Source of the DNA: Plasmopara viticola | Lineage: Eukaryota > Oomycota > Peronosporomycetes > Peronosporales > Peronosporaceae | Length of the DNA: 64,000 bases | Reading direction: 5' to 3' | NCBI GenBank assembly: GCA_001695595.3 | Contig: MBPM02000040.1 | Span: forward strand, 248,001-312,000 | In this document: positions 33,735-44,340 of the stretch, in pieces | Numbering within the stretch: the first letter of the stretch is position 1 | Layout: each line of letters begins with the position of its first letter | Position numbers and translations under genes: made by a program | The notes under the pieces: generated by a model | Told to the model about the DNA's origin: nothing | Databases searched by the model: none | Seen by the model: the letters and a program-made list of their open reading frames with translations, nothing else

Positions 33735-35680
33735 ATGATAGAATTGCCACGTCTTGACACGGGCGTATTGCCTTTGCAAAAGCTTCGCGATGAGTATGAA
33801 TGTGCTTTGCTTCATCTACTGGATCATTTAAAGACCGATCGAGTGTCACTGGTGCTGACAAAGCGCCTGGCATCGCTCTTGACGCACGTCTTTGTCAACG
33901 GCCTTGGCGTATTGAATAATCATCACGTGGTCGAGTGTTTAGAACTTGCGGATGACAATGTCATGGCAGACACGACGGTCGTGTACCTGGCCTTTGCACG
34001 CACGCAGGACGTTCGAGCAGTGGCGGTTCATGCAGAGAAACTGTTGGAAGCGGAAGTCGAACGAAGGAAGCGTCAGTTAGTATTGTACGTCGTGGGTAAG
34101 TGGACAACGATGTTGGACCAAGTACTGGACAAAGGTCGAGTTCGAGACCGATTCCAGACTGGCGAATTGGCAATGGGCTTTTTTCCATTGGACACAGACT
34201 TGCTCACGTTGGGATTTCACCGCACTTTGTACGAATGCGAGATCGAGGGGAATCAGAGCTCGTTGGTGGACATGGCGGCCGCGTTGATCGTGTTGCAGCA
34301 AGTGTATGGTAAGTTTCATCGCATCAAGTACAAAGGCGAGCTGGCGATGCTGGTGTTCAATCATATGGTAGAGATGAGTGCACGTGAATCGGATATGTCG
34401 AGTAGTTCAGAGAGTAAAAAGATAGACACTTCCAGAGAAGTGCCGAATTCACGACTCGATACGTTAATTTTACTGGATCGCAGTGTTGACTATGCGTCCG
34501 TCTTCTCCACGCCCCTGACGTACGAGGCGCTACTGGATGAGATTATGGATATTCAGGATGGATTTATAACAGCATCTTCACACATCTTGCGAGCAGATGC
34601 AAGTGATACTGATGTTTGTGTTCCAGTAGCGATGAATTCGACGGATAACATTTTTCAACAAATTCGAAACCAGCATATCCATACTGTTGCAACGGCCTTA
34701 AACGCTCAAGCTGTGGCTGTGAAGGAGCGATTCAATGAGTTCCAGCGTCTCAGTGTCACTGCCACGGCAGCAGAAGTGAACGAATTTGTAAAGAAGGTAC
34801 CTCAAATGAAAGCGACTCAACAGTCCATTGAGCAACAGATGAATCTACTCGAGCATTTGGACACAACGGCATCGAGCAAAGCATTTCGCGAACTGTGGCA
34901 TCTGGAACGAAAGATTATGGACCAAGCAGATGGTGTATTGGAAACGATACAAGAACTCATTTATCGACATGAAAATCTTTTAAAGGTGCTTCGTCTTCTC
35001 TGTTTGTATTGTGTTGTCAACGATGGCATGAAGCGGCATGATCTAGAGCGATTTAAGGTGCACATTGTGAGGGCTTACGGACATGAGCTACTCTTTTCGT
35101 TCACCAATCTTGAACGTCTTGGTATGCTCTATGAGCGCCATGATAGCGCTGGATTTTTAGGCTCTGATGACAAGACTTGCTCGTTCCAATTCGTTGCAAA
35201 GACTTTATCCGTAATTGATGTTGATGTCAATGTTAAAAATCCAAAGAATGTAGCTTTTGTCACGTCAGGCTACGGGCCAATCTCCGCTCGTCTTGTGGAA
35301 GAGATTCTAAAGCATGAACACTGGAGACACATTGACCGTGTCATGGGCCGTTTACCTGGACCACGAGCTGAAGTGCACCTAAGTGAAAAGGCTCAACAGA
35401 ACAAAGCAAAGACGGAGAAACAAAAAGCAATGAAAAAGACGGTTATGGTAGTGGCTTTTGTCGGTGGCGTCACCTTTCTTGAAATTGCTGCATTGAGATG
35501 GATTGCATCTTTTTGTAAGACAAGATTGATCATGTTTGGTTTTCATTATATTGACTAATTCAAAGGTAATGATGTGCACATGTAGACCCTGTCGAACTCG
35601 TGATTGCGTCGACTAATGTCATCAATGGCAAGACTTTTATCCACGAGATATTAGAGCAAATGTTAGTGACCTCATTGTAG
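33735..35680 (+). CDS. VPS33: VPS33, Sec1/Munc18-family HOPS/CORVET subunit (arm A)
   Basis: The open frame begins with a TTG, but the first ATG is at 33735 (MIELPRLDTGVLPLQ). Exon 1 is 33735-35514, the intron 35515-35585, exon 2 35586-35680; 1875 nt, 624 residues, the usual length for the family. Signatures: FFPLDTDLLTLG, LLDRSVDYASVFSTPLTYEALLDEI (the SM-protein core) and VAFVGGVTFLEIAALR near the end. Exon 2 supplies the conserved VIASTNVINGKTFI tail. VPS33 binds SNAREs and drives fusion of late endosomes and vacuoles in the HOPS and CORVET complexes. A second intact copy lies in arm B with about a dozen amino-acid differences. Confidence 0.93.
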
Positions 35681-35740
35681 TGTACCACGATTCACTTGCA
35701 CTTTACAAGTAGTAAAGCTCAGTCTCATGATTTAAGCGGA

Positions 35741-36823
35741 CTACTGGTGTGCTTTGAAGCTAGACCCTGTTGTAGTGCAATGATCACTACCAGCACGGCA
35801 CTCTCCTCGGTAATTCGTACAGTCCACCGGTTTGTGTCCAGTGTACCCTGGGACGTTGTCACTATGATACAGCCGAAGAGCTACACTTGAAGTTGAAAAT
35901 AACTCTTGATCATTTGCTGATGCCTCAATCTGTGTGCTATGCAATGACCGCGGCAAGAAACCTCCATACCCCGGAATCTGATTGGTCATGCGCATAGATT
36001 CAGGATTCAAATCGTTTGTAGTAGAAGCCATTCCTCGCTTTCTGATGTATGGTCGGTCACGTGGATTGTCGCCATAGGCGCCAAAGTCTTTTTGATGACT
36101 ACTTGCAGGTGTCGAGGAGTGTACGAGGCGCTCGTTACGCTGCTTTTCAGTAAAATTTGAGCTGCCCCATGTTTTGCTACTTGGTTCTGGCATCTTGCAG
36201 TGGCTCAACTCGTGCTCAAACAATTTATTGACATGGTCTACTGCCCGGGTAAAGAGATCCCACGAGATCCGATCACGCACTTTTCCTCGACGATCAAGGA
36301 AACTGTAAAAGACGTCATTCACACGAGGAATTGCAGTGTCACCGAGCGCAAGCTTCAAAACGTTTTGCACCTGAGATAACTGAATGATCTTTTCTTCCTG
36401 TTGATCGTTATCCTGTACGATAGCCATAAAAGCCTTCTCGTAGTCTCCGAGCGGAATGTGCAGAACGGTCCTGCGCACTTCATCATATGCTGGAAAGTCA
36501 TGCAAGTACGTGCTTGATGCAGTAAACGGTTTTGATGCTAGCCTCTTTTCGCTCAAACTCACGCCACGTCGATCAGGCACTTTATAGTGTTCTGGTTGAA
36601 CCTGTTGTCCATTCTGCATGGCCACGGACTCATGTGCGTGCCTTCCCATTCGATTCATTGTTATTGGAGTAACGTTTCGCGAGCCCATTGCCGAGAACTT
36701 GGTGGTACGTTGCTCATACGATTTACCTGGTTTGAGCGTCGCGCATTGCTGTACTGCAAACGATTGAAATCCTTGGTACCCATTCGTCCGGGATGCGCAC
36801 ATTGCAAAGATGAGCTTTGTCAT
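35741..36823 (-). CDS. Flagellar microtubule-inner-protein-like (CIMIP2/FAM166-type motifs), arm A
   Basis: A single exon of 360 residues, ATG at 36823. Two PGY-type motifs lie near the C-terminus: IPGYGGFLP (about 297) and NVPGYTGHKP (about 336). These resemble the repeats of the CIMIP2/FAM166 group of ciliary microtubule inner proteins. The middle of the protein has a helical EF-hand-like region (VFYSFLDRRGKVRDRISWDLFTRAVDHV) that may bind the tubule or calcium. No membrane segment. It converges tail to tail with VPS33. The group name is inferred from the PGYxG motifs; function in the flagellum of zoospores is an inference from the family. Copy B is also intact. Confidence 0.65.
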   Translation of the reverse strand: MTKLIFAMCASRTNGYQGFQSFAVQQCATLKPGKSYEQRTTKFSAMGSRNVTPITMNRMGRHAHESVAMQNGQQVQPEHYKVPDRRGVSLSEKRLASKPFTASSTYLHDFPAYDEVRRTVLHIPLGDYEKAFMAIVQDNDQQEEKIIQLSQVQNVLKLALGDTAIPRVNDVFYSFLDRRGKVRDRISWDLFTRAVDHVNKLFEHELSHCKMPEPSSKTWGSSNFTEKQRNERLVHSSTPASSHQKDFGAYGDNPRDRPYIRKRGMASTTNDLNPESMRMTNQIPGYGGFLPRSLHSTQIEASANDQELFSTSSVALRLYHSDNVPGYTGHKPVDCTNYRGECRAGSDHCTTTGSSFKAHQ

Positions 36824-36959
36824 ATTCGAACACTACTACGCAGCCTAAAATAGATCTTCAATTCTATTTTAAAATGAGATTGATCTTAATAAGAAAAGTG
36901 TCACTGATACGATCTTAGCTCTCCTACAACAAAAGTCACGAGCAAGGCACGTGCCCTGC

Positions 36960-37194
36960 CACGACCAGAGCGAATAGCAAGGACATCAAAGTACTTTGCT
37001 CATTGTCTGCAGCCCGCGTATTTTCTCTAGTATTGAGAGTCACAGTTCTCGGGGAACGTTCAATGTGCCTAAGATCACATCATCATCGATCGTGGACACT
37101 AATTGTGCTGGTGACGCTTTTTTTGGTGAATTCATCTCTTGTTTGGCTCTAGATACACCCCTCGAGCAGTGTGTCGTCGCTGGCCGCTGGGCCG
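36960..37194. pseudogene. Adenosine kinase fragment, scrambled by a small inversion (arm A)
   Basis: Up to about 37059 the sequence matches the complement of the 3' end of the intact adenosine kinase (46523-46556 and the sequence just beyond). From 37061 to about 37194 it switches to the forward direction and matches 46361-46494 (the VDTNGAGDAF region), at a constant offset of 9300 bases with no gap. The two pieces are not joined in one reading frame, so this is a dead remnant. Confidence 0.8.
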
Positions 37195-37410
37195 TATTAT
37201 CAGGCATGGGCGTGTCATCGCACCAATTTCACTTAGGCCAAATATTTCTTACATCGAGTCTTAGAAGACCAATCTGATTTTAGCCAATTGCAAATTTAGA
37301 TTGGTCAAAAGGCTTTTACCCGATCTTCGCTAGCAGTGGGATTTGTAGCTATGACAGTACTTTAAGTCGTAGTAGCTGTCAGCGCAAAGTCTCGCAGTGG
37401 TGGTCGGAGC
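37195..37410. other. Junction DNA between arm A and Copia-2
   Basis: Short stretch without a gene; contains inverted TAGCCAATT / ATTGGTCAAA motifs near 37280-37310. The last five bases, GGAGC, are a candidate target-site duplication of Copia-2. Confidence 0.4.
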
Positions 37411-37680
37411 TGTTGTCGAAGATACTGACAAAGAAACGCCTCGACCAGCGACTGCAAATCGGTAAGTACCAGTATCTGCAATCAGCTGATGACTGCTTGA
37501 AGGAGCGGGTTCAAGATGGGCAAAAGATCGACTTTGGGATGGGAAGATGATTGCGCCCGGATGGTAAGTCGTTCTGATTGGCTTAGAAAAATCATTGGCT
37601 TAGAGGTAGCATGTAGTTGCGAACTAAGGACCTTTAAATATATTCACTTTGCATTCTACCAACAAGTGCTCACTTCGACC
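37411..37680 (+). repeat. Copia-2 5' LTR
   Basis: About 270 bp, TGTTGTCG at the left. It contains one copy (37541-37562) of the 22-bp unit that is present four times in the 3' LTR. Its right end immediately abuts the primer site. Confidence 0.7.
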
Positions 37681-37695
37681 TATGAGCCCAAGCCC
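37681..37695 (+). promoter_or_regulatory. Copia-2 primer-binding site (initiator tRNA-Met type)
   Basis: TATGAGCCCAAGCCC follows the LTR, complementary to the anticodon arm of initiator tRNA-Met (GGGCUCAUA). The same core, TATGAGCCCAA, is at the equivalent place in Copia-1. The Gag ATG (37682) lies inside this site. Confidence 0.6.
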
Positions 37696-38968
37696 CGCAC
37701 ACTCTGCCCTGTTCTCCGACAACGACCAAGTCATCGCCATGGACGTCGCTGCACCCTCGCGTATCAACAAGTACTACGGAACGAACTTCTATACGTGGAA
37801 TTTCAAGATGCAAATGGTGCTGGAAGAGCGCGATCTGTGGGAGGTCACGAGCGGTGAGATCAAGTACGAGCACTGTCTTACGCAGTTGGATCAAAGCACG
37901 TACAAGCGCAAGTCCCGCAAGGCTATGGCCATCATCTGCCCTGCCATGGAGGACTCTCAGCTACCATTGGTACGGTCGGCGAAAGGTGCGCAGGATGCAT
38001 GGTCGCGTCTAGAAGGGCACTTTGAGAAGAAGAGTTTAGCAAACAAGCTCTTTCTTCGTCGACGCTTCTTTACGACAATTATGGACGAAGGTGATGATGT
38101 GTTGCAGCACATCAACAAGATCAAAACGCTGGCGGAGCAGCTAGACGCGGTGGGCGCTCCGGTCAGCGAGGATGACTTGGTGATCACGCTTCTTGCAAGC
38201 CTGAGCGAGTCATATCAATTTCTTATCACGGCGTTGGAGTCTAGAGCCGACTCACTCACGTGGGAGTTGGTGACGTCGCGGCTTTTGCATGAGGACATGA
38301 AGCGCAAAAAACAAGGCGGTAGCACTAAAGGCGGCGCGCCAGGCCAAGTTCAAGCGTTTATGACAAGCGACAACGGACGGCGCAAGGGACGGCAAGCTCC
38401 TGCTAAGACAAGCGCATGTCACTACTGTGGGGAGCACGGACATTGGATCGCCAAGTGCCCGGTGCGAATCCGCGAGAACGCGGAGCGGCAGAAGCCGCAA
38501 CGAGCTCACGTAGCACAAAGTAGCGTGGAAGCCGTCAAGACGAATAGCGTGTGGCTGGTCGACTCAGGTGCGACGCAGCATATGACCTTCACGATTGACT
38601 TCATGAAAAACTATACCAAGATCGCACCAGTTGATGTCCATCTTGCCGACGACGGTGTCGTTCAGGCAATTGGAACTGATGACATTACAATGTCGATGAC
38701 GACTTCGCGTGGAGTGAAAAAAGGAGTGCTCACGAACGTGTGGCATATCTCGAAGCTAACGCGAAATTTATTTTCGGTTGGACGCTTTACGAAAGACGTG
38801 GATCCAGCCACGTTCGAAACCGATGGCTGTCTTGCTCAAGCAAAAGGGATTCGGTGGAAACTTGGTGAAGGTCAAGGCAAAGGTTTGTTTAAGCTTTGCA
38901 TGACGCCACTTAAGACAGACGAGGTCAATATGGCAAGCTCAAAAGGCTGCGTTGGGGACACCAATTAG
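37682..38968 (+). pseudogene. Copia-2 gag-protease, ended by a nonsense codon
   Basis: ATG at 37682 (MSPSPAHSALFSDNDQ). Gag with YYGTNFYTWNFKMQMVLEER at the N-terminus, then a zinc knuckle CHYCGEHGHWIAKC (about 38418-38460), then the retropepsin active site [10 protein letters not shown] (about 38560). The frame ends at TAG (38966-38968), where the related Copia-4 has a serine codon. The integrase HLRLGH follows directly in the same frame. Confidence 0.85.
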
Positions 38969-41776
38969 TACCTCTGGCACCTTCGACTTGGTCATATTGG
39001 CCATGTCGGCCTAGAAGCCATCGTCAAAAAGGGTTACGGCACTGGCATTGACATTCGGTCAGTAAAGCAGTGGGAGCTTTGTGATGGGTGCGCATTGGGA
39101 AAGCAAACCCAAGCAACATACATGAAGTCGTCGCCCAACCGAGCAAAAGATGTGCTTGATGTCATTCACAGTGATGTATGTGGTCCAATGCGGACCCCAA
39201 CACACAGTGGCAAGCGATATTTTGTCATTTTCATAGACGACAAGTCGCACTTCTGTGCAGTTTATCTGCTTCGAAATAAATCGGAAGCGGCTGACAAGTT
39301 CGCTAAGTTCGTTGCTTCAATGAAAAGCAGACGAATAAGTGGGTCAAGGTGCTTCGAAGCGACAACGGTGGCGAATACACGTCAGGAGCGTTAGCCAAGT
39401 TTTGTGCTGACCGTGGCATTGTGCAGAAGTTCACGCCTCCATACACCCCTCAGCTTAATGGTGTTGCCGAGCGCATGAACCGAACTTTGGTTGAGTGTGC
39501 TCGGTGTATGCTTGAGCATGCTAGTCTCAATAAAGCGTATTGAGGTGAGGCTGTAATGACCGCAACTTTCCTTCGAAACCGGTGCCCAACACGCGCTGTT
39601 AGCCACGACAAGTCGCCACATCAAGTTTGGACTGGCAAGAATCCTCTTTTGGCCAATCTCAAAGTCTTTGGTTGCCATGCTTACGTACACGTGCCGAAAG
39701 AAAAACGATCCAAGTTTGATGCTTGTTCGGTGCGATGTCGGTTTCTTGGATACAGCGAGCACGAGAAAGCGTATCGTTTTGAAACAATTGAAAGCGGTCG
39801 AGTGTTTGTGAGCCGAAACGCAAAGTTCATGGAAGACACCTTTGACGGTGAAAAACTCGTCAAATATGGTTGGGATGAAGTTGTTATTCAAGATGACGAA
39901 GAACCACAGCAGGATGCAACACCGAATGACGAAACAGACCTTGAAGTAGAAGACCCAGCGGAGAATTTTGACTTTGATGACCCGTTTGGCAAGCGACACC
40001 AGCGTGCGAAGTCGCTAGAACAAGTTACAGAAGTTCCTCGGTCCAAGCGTAAAAGTCATTGCCAAGGTCTTGCAGAGATGTCCGCCGCAGCCCAGGATTT
40101 TGAAGCTGCGTACATTGTTGATTCAGTGAAGGAAATGCCGACATCGTTCAGCTCGGCAATGGAATCAAATGACGCAGCCAAGTGGAAGGAAGCGTGCGAC
40201 TCGGAAATAGAATCACTACGCGAGAACAAGACCTGGACACTCGTGCCATTACCAAAAGGTCGCAAAGCTATAGGCAACAGACGGGTGTTTCGACTCAAGG
40301 AAAATCAAATCGGCGAAATCGAGCGGTACAAGGCGCGTTTGGTGGCCAAAGGATTTTCACGAAAGTATGGCGTCGACTATGAAGAAACGTTTGCGCCAGT
40401 GGCCAAGTTCACTTTGATTCGAATTCTGCTTAGTCTGGCAGCCAAGTACAGCCTTACTGTCCACCAAATGGATGTCAAGACTGCGTTTTTGAATGGGCTT
40501 CTTGATGAGGACATCTACATGACTCAGCCCGATGGATTTGTCGATGAAAAATGCCCGGATTTCGTTTGCGAGCTTGAGCGATCTCTTTACGGATTAAAGC
40601 AGTCGCCGCGTATGTGGAATAAAATTATTGACGACTTCATGCTTCGACTCAATTTCAAAAAGAGCGTGTCCGACCACTGCATCTATTTAAGGCGTGACGG
40701 CAAAAACATGATCTTCATTGCGCTTTTCGTCGACGATCTCATTCTTGCAAGCAACAGCTCGACATTGCTACGCGACACCAAGCAAGCGCTAAGTGATAGG
40801 TTCGAAATGACAGACATGGGCCAGTTCAAGTATTTTCTCGGCATGGAAATTGAACAAGAATTTAAAGCTGGAAAGGTGATCGTGAGGCAGTCCAAGTTTG
40901 CGGGTGATATTCTAAAGAAGTTCAAAATAGATTAATAGCAATCCTGTAAAGACGCCTCAGGAACCGGGTCTCAAGCCTACCAAGGCCATGTGCGAAGGAG
41001 GTTGCAAGCATCACGAAACCATGGCAAATGTTCCCTACCGAAATGCGGTCGGCTGTTTAATGTATTTGATGGTCGGCACACGCCCGGATCTTGCAGCAGC
41101 CGTTGGAACACTAAGTCAATTCGCGGCGAACCCGTGCCGTACTCATTGGCAGGCACTCAAGCGAGTATTCCGATATATACAAGGTACACAGACTCATGGC
41201 ATCGTGTTTCGAGCGGACAGCAACAAAAGGCTTCAAGGCTATTCGAATGCGGACTGGGCTGGTGACGTTGGCTCAAGAAAGAGTACAATTGGATATGCCT
41301 TCATGATGAACGGCGGATGCATTAGCTGGCGAAGCAAGAAACAGCGAACAGTTGCGTTGTCATCAACCGAGGCGGAATACATGGTGCTTTCCGAAGCTAC
41401 CCAAGAAGCAGTTTGGCTCAAGTTCTTTCTGTGCGAAATCGGGGAAATGGCTCATGATGAAGCGGTCAAGATATTTGAAGATAATCAAGGATCGATTGCG
41501 TTGGCCAAGAATCCGGAGTTCCACAAGCGTACCAAGCATATCGACATACGCTATCACTTTCTTCGCGAAAAGGTTGAAGACGGCCAAATTTCGCTTCAGT
41601 ACATTTCAACATCGGACATGCTGGCCGACCTCATGACCAAGCCGATATCTGCACCACAATTTGCTATGCTTCGAAGCCGACTTGGCATACAAGGACAAAA
41701 GGCTGTCGAGTCGAGTGGGAGTGTTGTCGAAGATACTGACAAAGAAACGCCTCGACCAGCGACTGCATATCGGTAA
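38969..41776 (+). pseudogene. Copia-2 integrase, RT and RNase H, in broken frames
   Basis: Integrase zinc-binding WHLRLGH..CDGC, core [15 protein letters not shown] and [17 protein letters not shown] (39541-39543) replaces a tryptophan codon. The RT (39556-40935) has [26 protein letters not shown] sequence and FVDDLILASN (YVDD type). The RNase H part (40988-41776) has SSTEAEYM and the [21 protein letters not shown] tail. The last codons run into the 3' LTR (TPRPATAYR). The longest uninterrupted piece is 459 codons. Confidence 0.85.
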
Positions 41777-42066
41777 GTACCAGTATCTGCAATCAGCTGA
41801 TGACTGCTTGAAGGAGCGGGTTCAAGATAGGCAAAAGATCGACTTTGGGATGGGAAGATGATTGCGCCCGGATGGGAAGATGATTGCGCCCGGATGGGAA
41901 GATGATTGTGCCCGGATGGGAAGATGATTGCGCCCGGATGGTGAGTCGTTCTGATTGGCTTAGATAAATCATTGGCTTAGAGGTAGCATGTAGTTGCGAA
42001 CTAAGGATCTTTAAATATATTCACTTTGCATTCTACCAACAAGTGCTTACTTCGACCTTTTCATCA
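41722..42066 (+). repeat. Copia-2 3' LTR with expanded internal repeat
   Basis: Starts TGTTGTCG after the polypurine tract GAGTGGGAG. It contains four tandem copies of a 22-bp unit (GGGAAGATGATTGCGCCCGG plus AT) at 41852-41939, one with a single substitution. The 5' LTR has one copy. Length about 345 bp compared with about 270 bp in the 5' LTR. Confidence 0.8.
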
Positions 42067-42189
42067 GGAGCAAACAAAAGAAGTGTACTGCTGTCCGTGA
42101 GGGTGCGTGTCTAGTATATAATGGGACAACAAGTAGTACTTTTAGTCAAGACCGTACTTATACAGGATCATTTCTATAGTACCCGTGAT

Positions 42190-44340
42190 GAAGTCAAACT
42201 TGCCATCCAAAACGGTTAGACATCGACCATTGAGGAAGTAAATGAATTCGCGATCCTCTTCTTCCGGAGTATTTATGTGTCTCAGAGATTTCAAAATTCT
42301 GATTAATATATTTACGAATCTAAATTTCCTTTGGGACGTATTGTATTGTATTGTATTACGTTATCGCGTTGCCAAGTTATGCACGTGCTAGGCTCTATGG
42401 CTAGTCCACGGCACAGAGTGGTGTCCGCATACGTCGGGTCTCGTTCGGCGGGCAGTGCAGCCAACACCGAGGCCGTGAGGGTCTCCATTATTTTGTGTAG
42501 TTCTGACTTGGTAAGAGCCCAGGTGGCGCCCTGGTGCTGGAGACCGTCGCGTCGAGGGTGGGTCTCGTTAGAGACCTGCAGATGCCCGAGAGCACCTGCC
42601 CGAAGCGCGCGAGCATTTAGCCCCCGCGCTTGGAAGGAGGGCGTCACCCCAACCTTTTCCGAAAACCTTTGGGACGTCTGTTGCATTAATAAATTTAGCG
42701 GTTGATAAATTATAAACTCCGTTGCCAAAACCAATATAGTTATGATCTAATGCCATGAATCAATCCCTGGATGGACCGTAAAATTAATGAAATGGAGCAA
42801 TTCGTCCGATTCTTTTTTCGAGGACAATGGATATTGTTCGTCATTTGCCAAGATATCGTTCAGAAATAGCTTTGGATCACTATGCTTTTAAGTGTAATTA
42901 AGATTCGTCTGGCGTTCATAAATTGCCCTTGAGCCATATGAGCGTCTTTATTGATCGCCGACCATTTTGATTAGCTTAACCTTTAGCTTCCGAGCTTCAG
43001 TAAGTTTGCGTTCCGGTTGGAGTTTTACTGTTTATTTAGCGATGACAGCAAATGATTTAATGTCTTCTGGTGCGAACGCATCATCATCCACTGAGATCTC
43101 GGTGTATATACGTCCAAACCAGCGAATCGCCTTTGTTTCTTTAGAAGCATGAGTAAATTTCCACCAAGCACATTGCTTTCCTTCATCAAATATTAGAAGC
43201 ATCGTATCGTCCTATTCGTGAATCCAATTGCAAACAGAGCAATGCGATGAGTCAATACGTTTGACATAAACGAAGTTACCATTGGTAGCCCGTTCATAAA
43301 CATCAAATCTTGATATACCGTAATCTAGGATCTTGCTGATCTTCTGAATCGCTTCGTCAATGAAGTCGTTACTCGACTCGGCGAAGATTATTGGTCAAGT
43401 TGCGATCAGTGTATGCCATATCAGCAGCAGTATCCAACAATAATGGCGTATTGAAGGTAGGGTAATAAGATTTGTTTACTTGATTTACATTCCCTTGCTT
43501 GATTTCTCCCTGAAAGTGAAAGCGATCCATTGCTGCGATATGGCTGAGGATCACTGCACGATTTGAACAACTCGATATAAAAGTCTCCGACATCGCTAAA
43601 TTGTGTAGAGGACTCCCTAGGCATAAATTTGACACTCTGCAACAGTAAGTCCGATGTTGGTAACAATATGCGTGGATTATCTGACGCTACCGTCCATTGT
43701 ACGCGATCGATTCGTCACAAGAAAGTCGAGGTCGTCTTCCCAAATAGCAAAATTGCAGCCGATATATACAAGTGCGTGCTTAAACGCAGCCATATAGTCA
43801 GTAGCCAATTGAAGAACCAATTCATCATTCGTCATCTCATATGCGTTAAATTCCGCGTCGAGTAAAATTTTTATCGCAATCGATAGAGAACTTGATTTTG
43901 TGGTTGCCAATATATACTTCATGGCACTCATGCTACAACTGCTCATGATTAAATTCAACAAATGCAAATCTATCTACACGGCTGTACATCCAAACGAAGC
44001 GACAATTCTTTTCCTTGCCATCAATGACCTGCAACACATGCGCATCCTTCAAATGATAGAGATATTCTTTATCTTCTCCATATAGTGAGTAGCTTACATT
44101 ACCAACGCCACTAGCGTGCGTCTTAGTCAATGTTCGTCTTGCCGCCCGCAATAGACATAGTTCTATTTGCATTCAAAACTTCGATCAACATTTAGCTTGA
44201 CGACTGCTTAATCAACTGGATTCACGGCGACGGCTTTAACAGCTGATTTTACAGCTAATTTTAGAACTAGTTCGTCGGCGGGTTCGACAACTGGTTCGAC
44301 AATCGGCTTGACAACTGTTTCAGGAACTGATTTGACAACC
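42190..44340 (-). pseudogene. Eroded D5-type primase-helicase (AEP primase, zinc, D5_N, start of SF3 helicase)
   Basis: Read right to left on the minus strand, pieces in several frames follow the order of primase-helicases of large DNA viruses and some mobile elements. 44340-44210 has a Val/Pro-rich repeat. 43967-43470 has the archaeo-eukaryotic primase part: a KFSIDCD acidic patch, FAIWEDDLDFLVT, and YRSNGSLSLSG. 43265-43210 has a zinc motif (SHCSVCNWIHE). 42756-42680 has NYIGFGNGVYNL, the D5_N signature. After the 326-bp insertion, 42320-42190 has DREFIYFLNGRCLTVLDGKF, near the start of the helicase. Stops and frameshifts are frequent. Copia-2 begins just beyond. The exact source (virus or transposon) is not resolved, and no intact protein is present. 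Confidence 0.6.
42328..42677 (-). mobile_element. SINE-like (or truncated LINE) insertion with 12-bp target duplication
   Basis: The 12-base sequence CCTTTGGGACGT occurs at 42328-42339 and again at 42666-42677, enclosing 326 bp. The inserted DNA is much richer in G+C than its surroundings. On the minus strand its 3' end is an (ATACA)n-type simple repeat: the plus strand reads ATTGTATTGTATTGTATTA at 42340-42358. This pattern (variable-length tail plus target duplication) is that of a non-LTR retroposon. It interrupts the primase gene relic. No clear Pol III boxes are visible at its 5' end. Confidence 0.75.

Larger units (their letters stand above)
32155..37059. repeat. Arm A of a large inverted duplication
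   Basis: Contains CBS, VPS33, the flagellar-type gene and the end of adenosine kinase. It is repeated in the opposite direction at 46523-51135 (with its far end displaced to 57139-57240). Gene order, intron position and lengths agree: VPS33 exon lengths 1780 and 95 in both. Confidence 0.9.
37411..42066 (+). mobile_element. Copia-2: LTR retrotransposon with both LTRs, coding region damaged
   Basis: Starts TGTTGTCGAAG. The 3' LTR can be read to end TTTTCATCA, giving a 5-bp target duplication GGAGC (37406-37410 and 42067-42071). The 5' LTR lacks a matching TTTTCATCA end, so this boundary is tentative. Order: LTR, primer site, gag with zinc knuckle, protease, integrase, RT, RNase H, polypurine GAGTGGGAG, LTR. 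It has two nonsense codons (about 38966 and 39541) and two frameshifts (about 39325 and 40933). It belongs to the same family as Copia-4. It sits in the spacer of the inverted duplication, beside the eroded primase gene. Confidence 0.85.

Noticed and set aside
42340..42665. Long overlapping ORFs (up to 140 codons) rich in Ala/Arg/Pro
   Set aside because: They fall inside the 326-bp inserted element and reflect its high G+C content, not a host gene.
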